Positions 8,108 to 17,816 are shown, numbered from the stretch's first letter. The stretch: DNA of 64,000 nt from JBCBSK01 sp965250105 (GCA_965250105.1 OZ252290.1:992001-1056000), one strand, 5' to 3'. The notes: generated by a model from the sequence alone, not told the origin. Translations and numbers: made by a program.

Positions 8108-9412
8108 CTAGCTGATGGTCTCGAACGCCTCCGCCAAAGCCAGGAGCTTCGCGTCCGCGCCAGCGCTGCACGCAAGTTGAATACCGACAGGCAGCGCGGA
8201 TGCCTCGACTGGTATGGGCAGGGCGATCGCGCACAGGTTCAAACAGTTCCCAGCGCGGGTGTATCGCGACATTGGAATGGCGGTTTCGTCAATATCGGCC
8301 AGGGCCGGGGCGGGAAGCGGGGTGCCGGGCAGGAGCAGGACATCAAAGCCACGAAATGCCTGGTGGAACCGTGCTCTGATGCGTTGCTGCGTGGCGAGTT
8401 GGTTCTGGTATCTGGCTTCGGTCACTTGCGCCCCGTTTGCCACGCGCGATCGCACATTCGGATCGAGGTCGGTCAAGGGATCGTCGACCAGCCGCCACAA
8501 ATGCCGATAAGCCTCGAACGCGACGATATCGCCATTGATCTGTTGCAGATCCACGAAGGAACCCGGCAATTCGATGCGGCCAAGCTCCGCCCCCGCCTGC
8601 AGCAGTATTTTCCTGGCGTGTTCGTAAGCAGCAAGGCAGGCCGGGTCGATCGGTTCCAGCGCGTCATTGCCGACGCAAGCCACTCTGAGCCCCTCGAACG
8701 TTACCTTTTCATGCGCCAGCGACACGCCGGCCGCGGCCTCCGTCGCGCGGCGGGCGTCGGCAACGGATGTCGTGAGGGGACCAAGCGTGTCGAAGGTCGG
8801 CCCGGTCGGGGCGACGCCCTGCATGGGGATCAGGCCATAGCTGGGCTTGTAGCCGACAACGCCACAAAGCGTCGCGGGAATGCGGATGGACCCCCCTGTG
8901 TCGCTTCCAAAGGCAATCGGAACAAAGCCCGCGCCCACCGCGACGGCGGAGCCGCTGCTGGATCCGCCCGCCGCACGTTGTACATCGCGGTCCGCGGGGT
9001 TCCACGGGGTTCCGCGCACGGCATTGGTGCCCCAACTGCCGAATGCGAATTCGACCATGTGTGCCGTGCCGAGGATGATCGCGCCCGCCGCCTCCAGCCG
9101 GTCGATCACCGCCGCATTGCGCGGCGCGGCCCCTGGCGCATAAGCCCGTGACCCGAAGCGGGTCGGGGTGCCCGCGATATCGACTAGTTCCTTGATGAGA
9201 ACCGGCACGCCATGAAGCAGGCCAAGGGCCGCGCCCTCCGCCGCCATCCGATCAAGCCGTTCCGCGCGGGCGCGGGCTTCGTCGGCGAACAGATCGCCAA
9301 CCGCGTTGAGCTTGGGGTTTTCCGCCGTGATCCGGGCGATCGCTTCCTCGACCGCCGCCTGTGCGCTGCCCTGGCGGCTTTGGTCCAAAATGTGAGATCT
9401 GGCTGGTGCCAT
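8108..9412 (-). CDS. Amidase (amidase signature family)
   Basis: A 434-residue member of the amidase signature family, which hydrolyses amides with a Ser-cisSer-Lys triad. Lys74 lies in PVLIKELVD, the glycine/serine block GGSSSGSA at 149-156 carries the cis-Ser, and DTGGSIRIPA carries the nucleophile Ser175. It lies downstream of livF on the same strand, separated by 150 bases that include a repeat element, so it is probably the last gene of the ABC transporter operon. It would act on an imported amide. The specific substrate is not predictable. Confidence 0.9.
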   Translation of the reverse strand: MAPARSHILDQSRQGSAQAAVEEAIARITAENPKLNAVGDLFADEARARAERLDRMAAEGAALGLLHGVPVLIKELVDIAGTPTRFGSRAYAPGAAPRNAAVIDRLEAAGAIILGTAHMVEFAFGSWGTNAVRGTPWNPADRDVQRAAGGSSSGSAVAVGAGFVPIAFGSDTGGSIRIPATLCGVVGYKPSYGLIPMQGVAPTGPTFDTLGPLTTSVADARRATEAAAGVSLAHEKVTFEGLRVACVGNDALEPIDPACLAAYEHARKILLQAGAELGRIELPGSFVDLQQINGDIVAFEAYRHLWRLVDDPLTDLDPNVRSRVANGAQVTEARYQNQLATQQRIRARFHQAFRGFDVLLLPGTPLPAPALADIDETAIPMSRYTRAGNCLNLCAIALPIPVEASALPVGIQLACSAGADAKLLALAEAFETIS

Positions 9413-9454
9413 GGTGTGCTTTCCAGATTGGTTCGAACGGTCAGGTTCTACGGG

Positions 9455-9566
9455 GTTTCCAGTGAACGCCGGCTCACGGGAAATACGCTAAGCCATTGAT
9501 TTCAAGTAATTCCGGACGCGGGTCGGCTTGCCCGAACGGTTCTCGCTTTCGTTGGAATCGCTCTAG
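9455..9566. repeat. Intergenic palindromic repeat, copy 1
   Basis: A hairpin (TTTCC-a-GTGA...TCAC-g-GGAAA, 9457-9483) is followed by CCATTGATTT, TCCGGACGCG and CGGTTCTCGCTTTCG blocks and ends in CTAG. A second copy lies at 26412-26518. The end of this copy supplies the livF stop codon. The organisation resembles intergenic repeats I recall from Rhizobiales genomes. Confidence 0.7.
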
Positions 9567-10342
9567 TCGATTTGATAATCCAGCCATTCCTGGACCATCG
9601 CCTTCAGCCCTTCGTCGTCGCCGAAGTCTGTGCTCGCGCCCTCGGCGCGGTTGGCGCCAAGATCGAGCACATAGAGATAGTCCGACACGGCGGCGCATTG
9701 GCGCACGTTCTGGTCGACCAGAACGACCGTGATGCCCTTTTCCGGCAACCCCGCAATGAACTCGTACAGTTCTCGGCTGACCTTGGGGGCCAGCATCGCG
9801 GTTGGTTCGTCCAACAGGATGATTTCCGGGTCGATAACCAGCGCGCGAGCCAGTTCCAGAAACCGCTGTTGCCCGCCGGACATCGATCCGGCGGTGTCGT
9901 GACGCTTCTCCTTCAGGACCGGGAACATCTCGTAGGAACGCTCGAGCGCCGCTTCCATTCGGGCCTTGTCCGTCCGGATGCCCCAGCCGCCAAGGCGCAA
10001 ATTGTCCTCGACCGACAACTCGTTGAACAGGCTCCGGCTTTGCGGCACGAAGCTGACGCCGCGCCCGACCATGGCCGAAGGTTTCGTGCCGTTGATCGAG
10101 ATGCCCTTATGGCGAATGTCGCCCTGGGTCACCGTCAAGAAGCCGTAGAGTGTCTTCAGCGCGGTCGATTTGCCCGCGCCATTGGGACCGATGATCCCGG
10201 TGATCACGCCTTCCCGAACTTTCAGATTCAGGTCGTTCAGGACCATGATGTCGCCGTGATAGGCCGCGGACACGCCTTCAAGTTCGAGCAGCACCGCACC
10301 ATCGAGGGTCCGTGGCGGACTAGGGCGAGAGGTCGCATTCAT
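9563..10342 (-). CDS. livF: Branched-chain-type ABC transporter ATP-binding protein (LivF)
   Basis: A 259-residue ATPase with Walker A GPNGAGKST near residue 52, signature SGGQQRFLELARAL and Walker B IILLDEPTAML. The short form lacking the LivG C-terminal extension, together with its place after LivG, marks it as LivF. It pairs with LivG on the cytoplasmic face. Its stop codon lies inside the repeat element, so the native C-terminus may have been altered slightly by that insertion. Confidence 0.9.
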   Translation of the reverse strand: MNATSRPSPPRTLDGAVLLELEGVSAAYHGDIMVLNDLNLKVREGVITGIIGPNGAGKSTALKTLYGFLTVTQGDIRHKGISINGTKPSAMVGRGVSFVPQSRSLFNELSVEDNLRLGGWGIRTDKARMEAALERSYEMFPVLKEKRHDTAGSMSGGQQRFLELARALVIDPEIILLDEPTAMLAPKVSRELYEFIAGLPEKGITVVLVDQNVRQCAAVSDYLYVLDLGANRAEGASTDFGDDEGLKAMVQEWLDYQID

Positions 10343-10345
10343 CCG

Positions 10346-11071
10346 TCAGCCTCCCAGATAGGCTTCGACCACGGCCGGGTCGTTTCGGACCTCATCGACG
10401 CTGCCTTCACAGATCACCTGGCCCTGATTGAGGCAGTAGATGTAATCGGAAAGCCGGTAGATCGACGTCAGATCATGACTGACCAGCAAGAAGCTCTTGC
10501 CAGCCGCTTTCATCTCAAGGATCCGCTCGGTTATCAGCTTGCACAGCGTCGGGTTCACGCCGGCAAAGGGTTCGTCCAGCAGAATCAGCTTGGGGTCCAG
10601 CATCATCACCCGGGCCAATTCGAGCAGTTTTTGCTGACCACCCGATAATTCTTCTCCGTTGTTCAGCTTCAGGTCCTGGAGATTGACCTCAGCCAGGCCT
10701 GCTTCGGCCTTTGCGATCAACTCGTCCTCGCTCTCGGGACGGTTGAGCATTGGGATCATCAGATTGTCGATCAGCGACAGGTGCTGAAACGTGCGCGGGA
10801 TCTGGAATGTCCGCCCGAGCCCGGCGGCGGCCACCTCATGCGGGGTACGCCCGATCAGGCTTTCGCCATCGAACACCACATTGCCCGCATTGGCCTTGTA
10901 CATGCCCGCGATACAGTTCATCAGTGTTGATTTGCCGGCGCCATTAATGCCGATGATGCCGACAATGGTGCCGCGCCCGACCTCAAGGCTCACGCCGTTT
11001 ACGGCGATATTGCCGCCAAAGCGCTTGAACAGAGCTTCGACGGACAGGATGGGATCGTTTGTCCAGCTCAT
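10346..11071 (-). CDS. livG: Branched-chain-type ABC transporter ATP-binding protein (LivG)
   Basis: A 241-residue ATPase. Walker A reads GINGAGKST near residue 41, with Ile where Pro is usual. The signature is LSGGQQKLLELARVM and Walker B is LILLDEPFAG; the LDEPFAGVNP string is characteristic of LivG. The start overlaps the livH stop by four bases (ATGA). It powers transport with LivF. Confidence 0.9.
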   Translation of the reverse strand: MSWTNDPILSVEALFKRFGGNIAVNGVSLEVGRGTIVGIIGINGAGKSTLMNCIAGMYKANAGNVVFDGESLIGRTPHEVAAAGLGRTFQIPRTFQHLSLIDNLMIPMLNRPESEDELIAKAEAGLAEVNLQDLKLNNGEELSGGQQKLLELARVMMLDPKLILLDEPFAGVNPTLCKLITERILEMKAAGKSFLLVSHDLTSIYRLSDYIYCLNQGQVICEGSVDEVRNDPAVVEAYLGG

Positions 11072-11988
11072 CTCAGTGCCTTCTGACCAAACAGCCCTTC
11101 GGGCCTGAACATGACCACCACCACCAGCATCACGAAACCGACCATCTGGGCGGCAGATTGGGGTAACAGCACGTTCGCGAACTGTTCGACCATGCCAAAC
11201 AAGATCCCGGCGATCAGCGCCCCGATGGGATGCCCAAGGCCGCCCAACACGATCACGATGAAGGCGAACAGCGTCAGCGGCGCGCCGCCGTTGGGGTCGA
11301 CGGACGGAATGACAAGGGTCAGCACCACGCCGGTGATGCCAGCCAAGGCTGCGGCCAGACCGAAGGCACCGGCCGACAATCGGTCCACATCGATACCGAC
11401 GACTTGAATGGCATCTCGGTTCATGATCGCGCCGCGCAGGGCCTTGCCCGCAAGCGTGCGGTACACGAACCAGGTCATCGCGGCGATGATCGCCAGATTG
11501 ATACCAAGCGCGACAAGGCGCGCGGTCGGCACCAGGACTTTGCCGTCACGGCCTTCGCCATAGGCGTCGGCAATCGTGAACAGGGTGATATTGACCGGAT
11601 CAAAGCTGAAGTTAACGGGCCGGATGTCGGCGCCATAGATCCATGTGATCGTCGACACCATCATTAGCGCCACGCCAAACATCAATAAGAAGCTGGACGT
11701 TTCCGGGTCGTCGGACATCTGCAGCCGCGGGATCAGGACGTAGTAGGCGCCAACCCCGGCAAAGAACATACCGAAGGCGACGACAGGCAAGGCAAACAGC
11801 GGGTTCAGCCCGGTCAGGATCAGGACCGAATAGGCGATGAAGCTGCCGACCAGCACGAACTCGCCATGGGCGAAATTCACCACGCGCAACACGCCCATCA
11901 TGACGTTCAGGCTGGCGCCGATGAGCGCATAGATCGCCCCGAAGACAAGGCCTCCGATGAGCGCATTGATGAGAAGGATCGAACTCAT
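11068..11988 (-). CDS. livH: Branched-chain-type ABC transporter permease (LivH)
   Basis: A 306-residue integral membrane protein with about eight helices. It opens with LLINALIGGLVFGAIYALIG and contains GVLRVVNFAHGEFVLVG, a hallmark of LivH permeases. GGLGHPIGALIAGILFG near the C-terminus is the coupling region. It forms the channel with LivM. Confidence 0.92.
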   Translation of the reverse strand: MSSILLINALIGGLVFGAIYALIGASLNVMMGVLRVVNFAHGEFVLVGSFIAYSVLILTGLNPLFALPVVAFGMFFAGVGAYYVLIPRLQMSDDPETSSFLLMFGVALMMVSTITWIYGADIRPVNFSFDPVNITLFTIADAYGEGRDGKVLVPTARLVALGINLAIIAAMTWFVYRTLAGKALRGAIMNRDAIQVVGIDVDRLSAGAFGLAAALAGITGVVLTLVIPSVDPNGGAPLTLFAFIVIVLGGLGHPIGALIAGILFGMVEQFANVLLPQSAAQMVGFVMLVVVVMFRPEGLFGQKALR

Positions 11989-11998
11989 GCGTTCTGCC

Positions 11999-13000
11999 TC
12001 ACATGAAGTAGTTGCGCAGGCGCGGGTAACGGCGGGTCAGCGTGCCGACGATGCCTCGGGGGGCGAAAAGGATCAGGAGCGCGATGACAAGTCCCAGTAG
12101 GAAGGTGTTGAATTCGGGAAAGCTGCGCCAGACGAGTTCGTCCGCCCAGACCAGCACAACGGTACCGATCACGGGGCCGATGACGGTCCCGAGACCGCCG
12201 GCCATCGCGTAGATCACCGCCTTGGCCGTGATCACCACGTCAAACGAGGTGAAGGTATCGAATGCGCCGGTGAACCAGGCCTGCACGCCGCCGGCGAGAG
12301 AGGCGAAGAAGGCCGACAGCAGCCACGCGAAAAGCCGCGAGCGGACCACGTTGACCCCCATGGCGTCCGCCGCCTCGGCGTCTTCGCGGATCGCCTTCAA
12401 CGCCCGGCCAAGGCGCGATTCCGCGAGCCATGACGCGGTGAGCAACGCCAGGACCAGCACGACCAGCATGGCATAGTAGCCTTCGACACGATCGGTCAGA
12501 ACGCCGATGTTCATGCCAAGACTGCCGCCCGTGATCCATTCGGGCATCAACGAGATGCTCCGCTGCAGGATGATCGCCAGCGACAGGCTGACAATGGCGA
12601 AGTAAACGCCCGACAGCCGCAACGTCGGCGCGAAGGCCAGCGCCAGCAGCACGCCCGCGCAGCCCCCCAACGGCACGGCCAGATATACCGGTATGCCCAA
12701 TAGCTTGACGGCTATGCCCGTGACGTAGGAGCCGAGCCCGTAAAACGCCACATAGCCAAAGGGCATGTAGCCGGTAAAGCCCGCGACGAAGTTCAGGCCC
12801 GTGGCCATCGTGGCCCCGAGCATGAAGGCGAAATAGATCGACAGATTGCCATCCCGCATCGGCACGACCGCGCACCAGACGACGATCACGGCGATCAGCG
12901 CATACCAGATGACACGGCGCACCAGTCGTTGGCGCTTCATATCGCTTCTGCTGCCGAGCGCGCCGGTTGCGGTACGGGCGGGATTGGAAGCATCGACCAT
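11999..13000 (-). CDS. livM: Branched-chain-type ABC transporter permease (LivM)
   Basis: A 333-residue membrane protein with the LivM pattern: FVAGFTGYMPFGYVAFYGLG, an AIREDAEAADAMGVN coupling loop and GGLGTVIGPVIGTVVL. The start may instead be the ATG at 12940 (MKRQRLVRRV), because the first 20 residues are hydrophilic and not needed by the family. It lies ten bases from livH. Confidence 0.92.
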   Translation of the reverse strand: MVDASNPARTATGALGSRSDMKRQRLVRRVIWYALIAVIVVWCAVVPMRDGNLSIYFAFMLGATMATGLNFVAGFTGYMPFGYVAFYGLGSYVTGIAVKLLGIPVYLAVPLGGCAGVLLALAFAPTLRLSGVYFAIVSLSLAIILQRSISLMPEWITGGSLGMNIGVLTDRVEGYYAMLVVLVLALLTASWLAESRLGRALKAIREDAEAADAMGVNVVRSRLFAWLLSAFFASLAGGVQAWFTGAFDTFTSFDVVITAKAVIYAMAGGLGTVIGPVIGTVVLVWADELVWRSFPEFNTFLLGLVIALLILFAPRGIVGTLTRRYPRLRNYFM

Positions 13001-13040
13001 TGCGTCAGGCTTTCCGAAATCGACGAGGTGTAAGAGAGAG

Positions 13041-13070
13041 CAAGGGGCCGACCGTATAGGCGGCCCCTTG
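13041..13070 (-). terminator. GC-rich hairpin between binding protein and livM
   Basis: CAAGGGGCCG and CGGCCCCTTG form perfect 10-base arms around a 10-base loop. It sits just after the binding-protein gene and before livM, with no U-tract on the minus-strand transcript. It probably acts as partial terminator or mRNA stabiliser that favours expression of the binding protein. Confidence 0.6.
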
Positions 13071-13089
13071 CGTCACGCCTGCGAGCAGA

Positions 13090-14316
13090 TCAACGGTCGC
13101 CGTAGGCGGGTATGGGATAGATCGGTTCAGCCGTTGCGACGGCGGGAGGGAAGACAACTTCCAGTCCGGCATCGCCCTGCTGTTGCATGACAACGAATTC
13201 CATCGAAATCTGTTTGCCGGTCTCTTCGATGGCGTAAGGTCCTGTCATCACGACCAGTTCGCCGGACAGATCGATGGCCGCTTGCTTCAGCGCGGCGGGA
13301 TCGATGGAATCGGCCTTCTTGATGATCTCTTCGAGAACCACACCCGCGCCATAGGCCAGCGCCGTCTGGAAGTCAGGCTCGAAAGCCGCGTCCGGGAACA
13401 GGGTCGCGTAGCGATCCATCATCTCGCCCCGGGTCAGGCCAGCCGTCACATCCCAGTTGACCTTCGGGCTCAGCAAGGTCTGTGACAGCATGTACTCCGC
13501 GTCCGCCCCGATCTCGAGAAACTGGGGCTGCGCACCGTAGTAGAGACCCACCGCGTCGAAATTCGCGTCGAGCTCCCGGAGCTGGCGCGCGATGATCATC
13601 TGATCACCTTCGTAGGATGTCGGAATGAACGCCTGCGCACCAGAGGCCAGGGCCTTCTGGATCAAGATCGAATAGTCCTTGGTGCCGATCGCGAAGCTCT
13701 CGACCATGGTCACGTCCATGCCATTCGCTTCGGCCCATGCCGCCTGACCTTTCGCGATGCCCGCCGGGAAGGGTTCGTCGAGATACGCGATGGCGACGGA
13801 TTCCACGCCCATGGCGTGCATCGCCTTGATGGTCGGCAGTCCGAGGAGCGACGCGGCCAGCTGGGTGCCGGACACAATGTTCTCATATCCCTGTTCGTAG
13901 ATGCTGTCGGCCGAGGCAGACCAGATCATCAGGAACTTGTCGAACTGTTCGGTGGTGTTGGCGGCGGCGCCGGTCAGGGTGGATCCGAACGGTCCGAACA
14001 GGATGTCGGCACCTTCATCCTTGATCAGCGTTTCATAGACGCGCGGCACCAGCGCCTTGTCCGAGCGGTCGTCGAGGGCGACGAGTTCAACCGGGCGCAA
14101 CTCGCCGTCGACTTCGATCCCGCCGCGGGCGTTCACGTCATCGAGCCAGATCTGCAGACCGCGCTCCCCCGACTGTGCGGCAAGGGCGAAACGTCCGGTC
14201 TGCGAAACGGTCATTCCGATCGTTATCGGCTCTTGGGCGACAGCCAGATCCGTGCCCACGACCGCCGCCGAGGCGGTTAGCAAAAGCGCGAGTGTTCCCC
14301 TCTTCATCAAAGACAT
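13090..14316 (-). CDS. Branched-chain-type ABC transporter substrate-binding protein
   Basis: A 408-residue periplasmic protein of the Leu/Ile/Val-binding type, with a signal peptide over about residues 1-27 (cleaved after AVA). The mature part begins with the typical TIGMTVSQTGRFA strand and has a GPFGSTLTGAAA ligand-binding loop. A GGAGGA ribosome site precedes the ATG. It is the first gene of the liv operon. Such proteins also bind amides, aromatic acids and other compounds, and the amidase in this operon suggests an amide-type ligand. Confidence 0.9.
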   Translation of the reverse strand: MSLMKRGTLALLLTASAAVVGTDLAVAQEPITIGMTVSQTGRFALAAQSGERGLQIWLDDVNARGGIEVDGELRPVELVALDDRSDKALVPRVYETLIKDEGADILFGPFGSTLTGAAANTTEQFDKFLMIWSASADSIYEQGYENIVSGTQLAASLLGLPTIKAMHAMGVESVAIAYLDEPFPAGIAKGQAAWAEANGMDVTMVESFAIGTKDYSILIQKALASGAQAFIPTSYEGDQMIIARQLRELDANFDAVGLYYGAQPQFLEIGADAEYMLSQTLLSPKVNWDVTAGLTRGEMMDRYATLFPDAAFEPDFQTALAYGAGVVLEEIIKKADSIDPAALKQAAIDLSGELVVMTGPYAIEETGKQISMEFVVMQQQGDAGLEVVFPPAVATAEPIYPIPAYGDR

Positions 14317-14494
14317 GTGCTCCTCCGTGCGTGCTGTTGATTTGGCTCATGCCTTGAGCCTGGCGCAGCGCCTTTTTCGGGCAAGCCGGATCGAGCAGGC
14401 TGCGGATCATCAGTATCCGGCTGCGTTGCCTGGCATTGCAACCAAACTGGGACTATGGTCCTGTCGCTAGTTGACGCTTTGAAAGCTGCAATTG

Positions 14495-15328
14495 ATGTCA
14501 AGCACCGACTCCGCGACCGACAACTTCATCGCCAACCTCAATTTGGCGTCCAGCTATCATCCATCGATTTCGGCGCTATGTCGGAAGATGGGAATCAATA
14601 GACAGCAGTTCATGAAGTATCTGTCGGGCGCATCATATCCGTCGCGCAGCAGCTTACGCCGGATTTGCGATTTCCTTGGCGTCGACGAGTTCGAACTGCT
14701 CATGCCGCCGGACCAGTTCAGTCAGATTATTCGCTTGCGACCCGCACGCGAAACGAATCTGCCGCCAGTCCTGGGCGTAATTCCAAGGGTATTGTCGCAA
14801 TCTCAACGTCAGCGCAGATTATTGGCCAAGACACACGGATTCTATTATGAATACTACCTTTCCTTCTCTACTCCGAAGCATGTCTTGCGATCTTTGATCT
14901 TTATCTACGGATTTGACGAATACACGCTTTACAAGCGCATGGAACGCCTGCGCCTCGAGGGGCAAGCCGGCACGCCGGACGTCTATAAATACGCGGGTAT
15001 CGTGTCGATCGTGGGCGATCGGGTCCATATGATCGACCAAGAGACGATCACCGGCGCGGAACTGTCCCATACCATCCTCTATCCCAACTACCGTAACCGC
15101 GTATCCTCGCTGACGGGACTACGGCTGGGAGTGGCGGGGTCCGATGCGCGCGAACCATCGGCCTCGCGCATCGTCATGGAATATCTGGGGCGTACGGTAA
15201 GCCGGCGCGACGCCCTCAAGGGCTGCCGTCTCTATCGGTTCGATTCAGACGAAATCCCCTATCCGATTAGGGAGCATCTGACGGTCGAGGGGCGCGTTTC
15301 CACCCCGTTGCGCGGCGTCAGCCTCTAG
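14495..15328 (+). CDS. HTH (XRE-like) transcriptional regulator
   Basis: A 277-residue protein with an N-terminal helix-turn-helix at about residues 25-70 (ISALCRKMGINRQQFMKYLS, followed by ICDFLGVDEFELL), as in XRE regulators. The long remainder has no domain I can name and probably senses a ligand. It is divergent from the binding-protein gene of the liv operon, with a 178-base shared promoter region, and is the likely local regulator. The first in-frame TTG at 14492 is passed over for the adjacent ATG. Confidence 0.75.
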   Translation: MSSTDSATDNFIANLNLASSYHPSISALCRKMGINRQQFMKYLSGASYPSRSSLRRICDFLGVDEFELLMPPDQFSQIIRLRPARETNLPPVLGVIPRVLSQSQRQRRLLAKTHGFYYEYYLSFSTPKHVLRSLIFIYGFDEYTLYKRMERLRLEGQAGTPDVYKYAGIVSIVGDRVHMIDQETITGAELSHTILYPNYRNRVSSLTGLRLGVAGSDAREPSASRIVMEYLGRTVSRRDALKGCRLYRFDSDEIPYPIREHLTVEGRVSTPLRGVSL

Positions 15329-15890
15329 GCGTTCGGTCCCGGATCTTGATGGATTTGATCGAGGCCAAATCAGTTGCCTCGATCACGTCCCCACTAAGTT
15401 GGATCATATCAAGCGGCACGAAAGCAGTTTGCGCCCTTCTCTGGCTTGATCGCACCGTTGAGGTCGCCCACGGCGCTCCTTAGGGTGGGGCTCGTTCGCT
15501 CCGCCTCTATTGACTAAGGCCTCTTCGCGCAATCGAGCTACCGCCCGGCTCCAGGATGATCTTCGTATTCAGCGCTGGGATCGCCTAGCCCGGCTCGGGC
15601 CCATCATCGGGGGCGAGCCGGCGGAAGGCGTTCGAACTCGTGGCATCACGATTCTCGCCGAAAACCCCAGATGCCGGCGAGAACCTGCAAGACCACTCAG
15701 GGGCCTTCACCATAGCGGAGAGCCGACATGGCCGGCTTCCTACGATAAACCCTTGAGGTCAATGGGTAATGTTTTGGTCGGCAGAAAATATATTGAACGT
15801 ATGTATAATTTTTGCTAAACGAATTTCCAACAAGCGGCGTCCGGCTGGCCTCACGGTCCCAGCCGCCAGAAACAGAGCCCGGGAACGACA
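15329..15890. other. Intergenic region with no recognisable gene
   Basis: About 560 bases separate the HTH regulator from the lactonase operon. A 102-codon frame at 15510-15818 has no ribosome site, an Arg/Pro-rich random-looking composition and no familiar motif, so I do not call it. The AT-rich part at 15765-15830 probably contains the promoter of the downstream operon. Confidence 0.5.
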
Positions 15891-16808
15891 ATGGCGAGCT
15901 ACACGATCGAGTGCCTCATCGCGTGCGAGAACCACCTTGGTGAAGGGCCGGTCTGGGACATCGAGGACGGGCGGCTCTACTGGGTCGATTCCACCGGACG
16001 TCGCGTCGGCAAGCCGGCGCTCTGGTCACTCGACCCACGCAGCGCCGATCTGCGCCAGTGGACCCTCGACCGCGACGTCGGTGCGATGGCATTGCGTGAA
16101 AATGGCGGCGCCGTGCTGGCGCTCAACGATGGATTTTACACATTCGACTTCGAAACCAGCGCGCTTGAGAAGATCGCTGAGGTCGACGACGACATCACAC
16201 GCGCCCGGCTGAACGACGGCAAATGCGATCGCCGCGGGCGCTTCTTCGCTGGCGGCATGGACGACCGGGAAGAACTTGGCATCTGCGGCCTCTGGAGGCT
16301 CGATCCGGACCACAGCGTCGCCAAGGTTGATAACGGGATCATCTGCTCGAATGGCCCTTGCTGGAGCCCGGACGACAAGACGTTCTACTTCGCCGACACA
16401 TTCCAGCAGGAAATCTGGGCTTACGACTACGACATCGACACAGGCACTGTATCGAACAGGCGCGTTTTTGCGTCGACCGCCGATGATGCCGGCTTCGCCG
16501 ACGGGTCGACGGTCGACGAAGAAGGTTGCCTGTGGAACGCGCAAGTCATCTCCGGTGACCTCGTCCGTTACGCGCCGGACGGATCGGTGGACCGGAAGAT
16601 CACCATGCCGGTGCGCAACATTACGAGCGTGATGTTCGGCGGCGACGAGCTCAACGAAATCTATGTGACCTCGATGGCGCGGGTGCAGCATCCCGCGGCC
16701 CACGACAATTTCGTCCAGGAAATGAAGCCGCAGTTCGCAGCTGGAAGCTTGTTCCGCATCAAAGGCCTCGGCATTCGCGGCATACCGGAACCACGCTTCG
16801 CTGGTTGA
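15891..16808 (+). CDS. SMP-30/gluconolactonase-family lactonase
   Basis: A 305-residue six-bladed beta-propeller of the SMP-30 family. The divalent metal ligands are apparent as Glu18 in GEGPVWD, an Asn in RLNDGKCDRRGRFFAG, an Asn in CSNGPCWSPD and an Asp in ADGSTVDEEG. Such enzymes open sugar or other lactones. It heads a plus-strand series that continues, after 117 bases, with the molybdenum hydroxylase genes. It could hydrolyse a lactone made by, or feeding, that oxidation. Confidence 0.9.
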   Translation: MASYTIECLIACENHLGEGPVWDIEDGRLYWVDSTGRRVGKPALWSLDPRSADLRQWTLDRDVGAMALRENGGAVLALNDGFYTFDFETSALEKIAEVDDDITRARLNDGKCDRRGRFFAGGMDDREELGICGLWRLDPDHSVAKVDNGIICSNGPCWSPDDKTFYFADTFQQEIWAYDYDIDTGTVSNRRVFASTADDAGFADGSTVDEEGCLWNAQVISGDLVRYAPDGSVDRKITMPVRNITSVMFGGDELNEIYVTSMARVQHPAAHDNFVQEMKPQFAAGSLFRIKGLGIRGIPEPRFAG

Positions 16809-16925
16809 TGCGCCGTAGGGCGCGCCCGCGTCGGAGGCGGATCCACGTCGCGCGACGCAAGAAGACGTTTTGCAACCGAGACCGCGCACTCAGAAGGCGC
16901 GGCCGGACCAGAAGGAGGAAACCGG

Positions 16926-17795
16926 ATGAAACCCGCCGCATTCGCTTACGAGCGACCGGACACCTTGTCTGCCGTGCTCGACCTGCTCGCGATGAAGGGC
17001 GAGGCCACGCGCATTCTGGCTGGCGGCCAGAGCCTCGTGCCGATGATGAATTTCCGCATGGCGAAGCCTGAACGGCTGATCGACATCAACCGGCTGCCGG
17101 GTCTCGATTACATCAGACGCGACGGCGACACGGTGAAGATCGGCGCCCTTGCCCGGCACGCCGACGTCAAGGCATCCGAGATCGTGCGCGAGGCCTGTCC
17201 ACTGATGACTGACGCCTACAGCTGGGTCGCGCATGGCGCTGTGCGCAACCGCGGCACGCTCTGCGGCAATCTCTGCCATGCGGACCCCGCATCGGAAATG
17301 CCGGCCATCATGCAGGCCCTGGATGCCACATTGGTCGCACGATCGAGAGACGGCGAACGCGTGATCCCCGCGGCGGAGTTCTTCACCGGCCTCTATGAGA
17401 CCGCCCTGAACGCGGACGAAATGCTGGTCGAAGTCCGCGTTCCGGCAATGGCCGCAAACCAGACCTGGGGCTTCCAGGAAGTCTCCATGCGCAGGGGTGA
17501 CTTCGCCTGGGTTCTCGTGGCCAGCGTCGTTGCGTGGAACGGAAACAAAACCGAAGACGCCCGCATTGCCGCCGCTGGCATCAGCGATCGTGCCGTTCGG
17601 CTAAGGGAAGCCGAAACGGCAATCGCCGGACAGGCGCTGACGCAGGAAACATGTGAGGCAGCGGGCCGGCGCGCGCGCGACACCATCGATCCCTCCGGTG
17701 ATGCGTTGACGAGCGCGGAATACCGCCGCGATCTCATCCATACGCTCGTCGCAAGAACGCTCCGGGATGCGGCCGGTCGCGCCAAACACCAATAA
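16926..17795 (+). CDS. Molybdenum hydroxylase FAD-binding subunit (CoxM/CutM type)
   Basis: A 289-residue medium subunit. The FAD-binding loops AGGQSLVPMMNFRMAKP (about residue 37) and GAVRNRGTLCGNLCHADP (about residue 104) are those of the CO dehydrogenase/xanthine dehydrogenase FAD domain. It passes electrons from the [2Fe-2S] subunit to an acceptor. It forms one operon with the small and large subunits that follow. Confidence 0.93.
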   Translation: MKPAAFAYERPDTLSAVLDLLAMKGEATRILAGGQSLVPMMNFRMAKPERLIDINRLPGLDYIRRDGDTVKIGALARHADVKASEIVREACPLMTDAYSWVAHGAVRNRGTLCGNLCHADPASEMPAIMQALDATLVARSRDGERVIPAAEFFTGLYETALNADEMLVEVRVPAMAANQTWGFQEVSMRRGDFAWVLVASVVAWNGNKTEDARIAAAGISDRAVRLREAETAIAGQALTQETCEAAGRRARDTIDPSGDALTSAEYRRDLIHTLVARTLRDAAGRAKHQ

Positions 17796-17816
17796 GCATC
17801 CATGGGAGCAAACGTC

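Noticed and set aside
7880..9151. A 423-codon plus-strand frame
   Set aside because: Mostly antisense to the amidase gene, which has all catalytic residues; only its first part overlaps the transposase-like debris.
15510..15818. A 102-codon frame in the 560-base gap
   Set aside because: No ribosome site and random-looking composition; no family resemblance.
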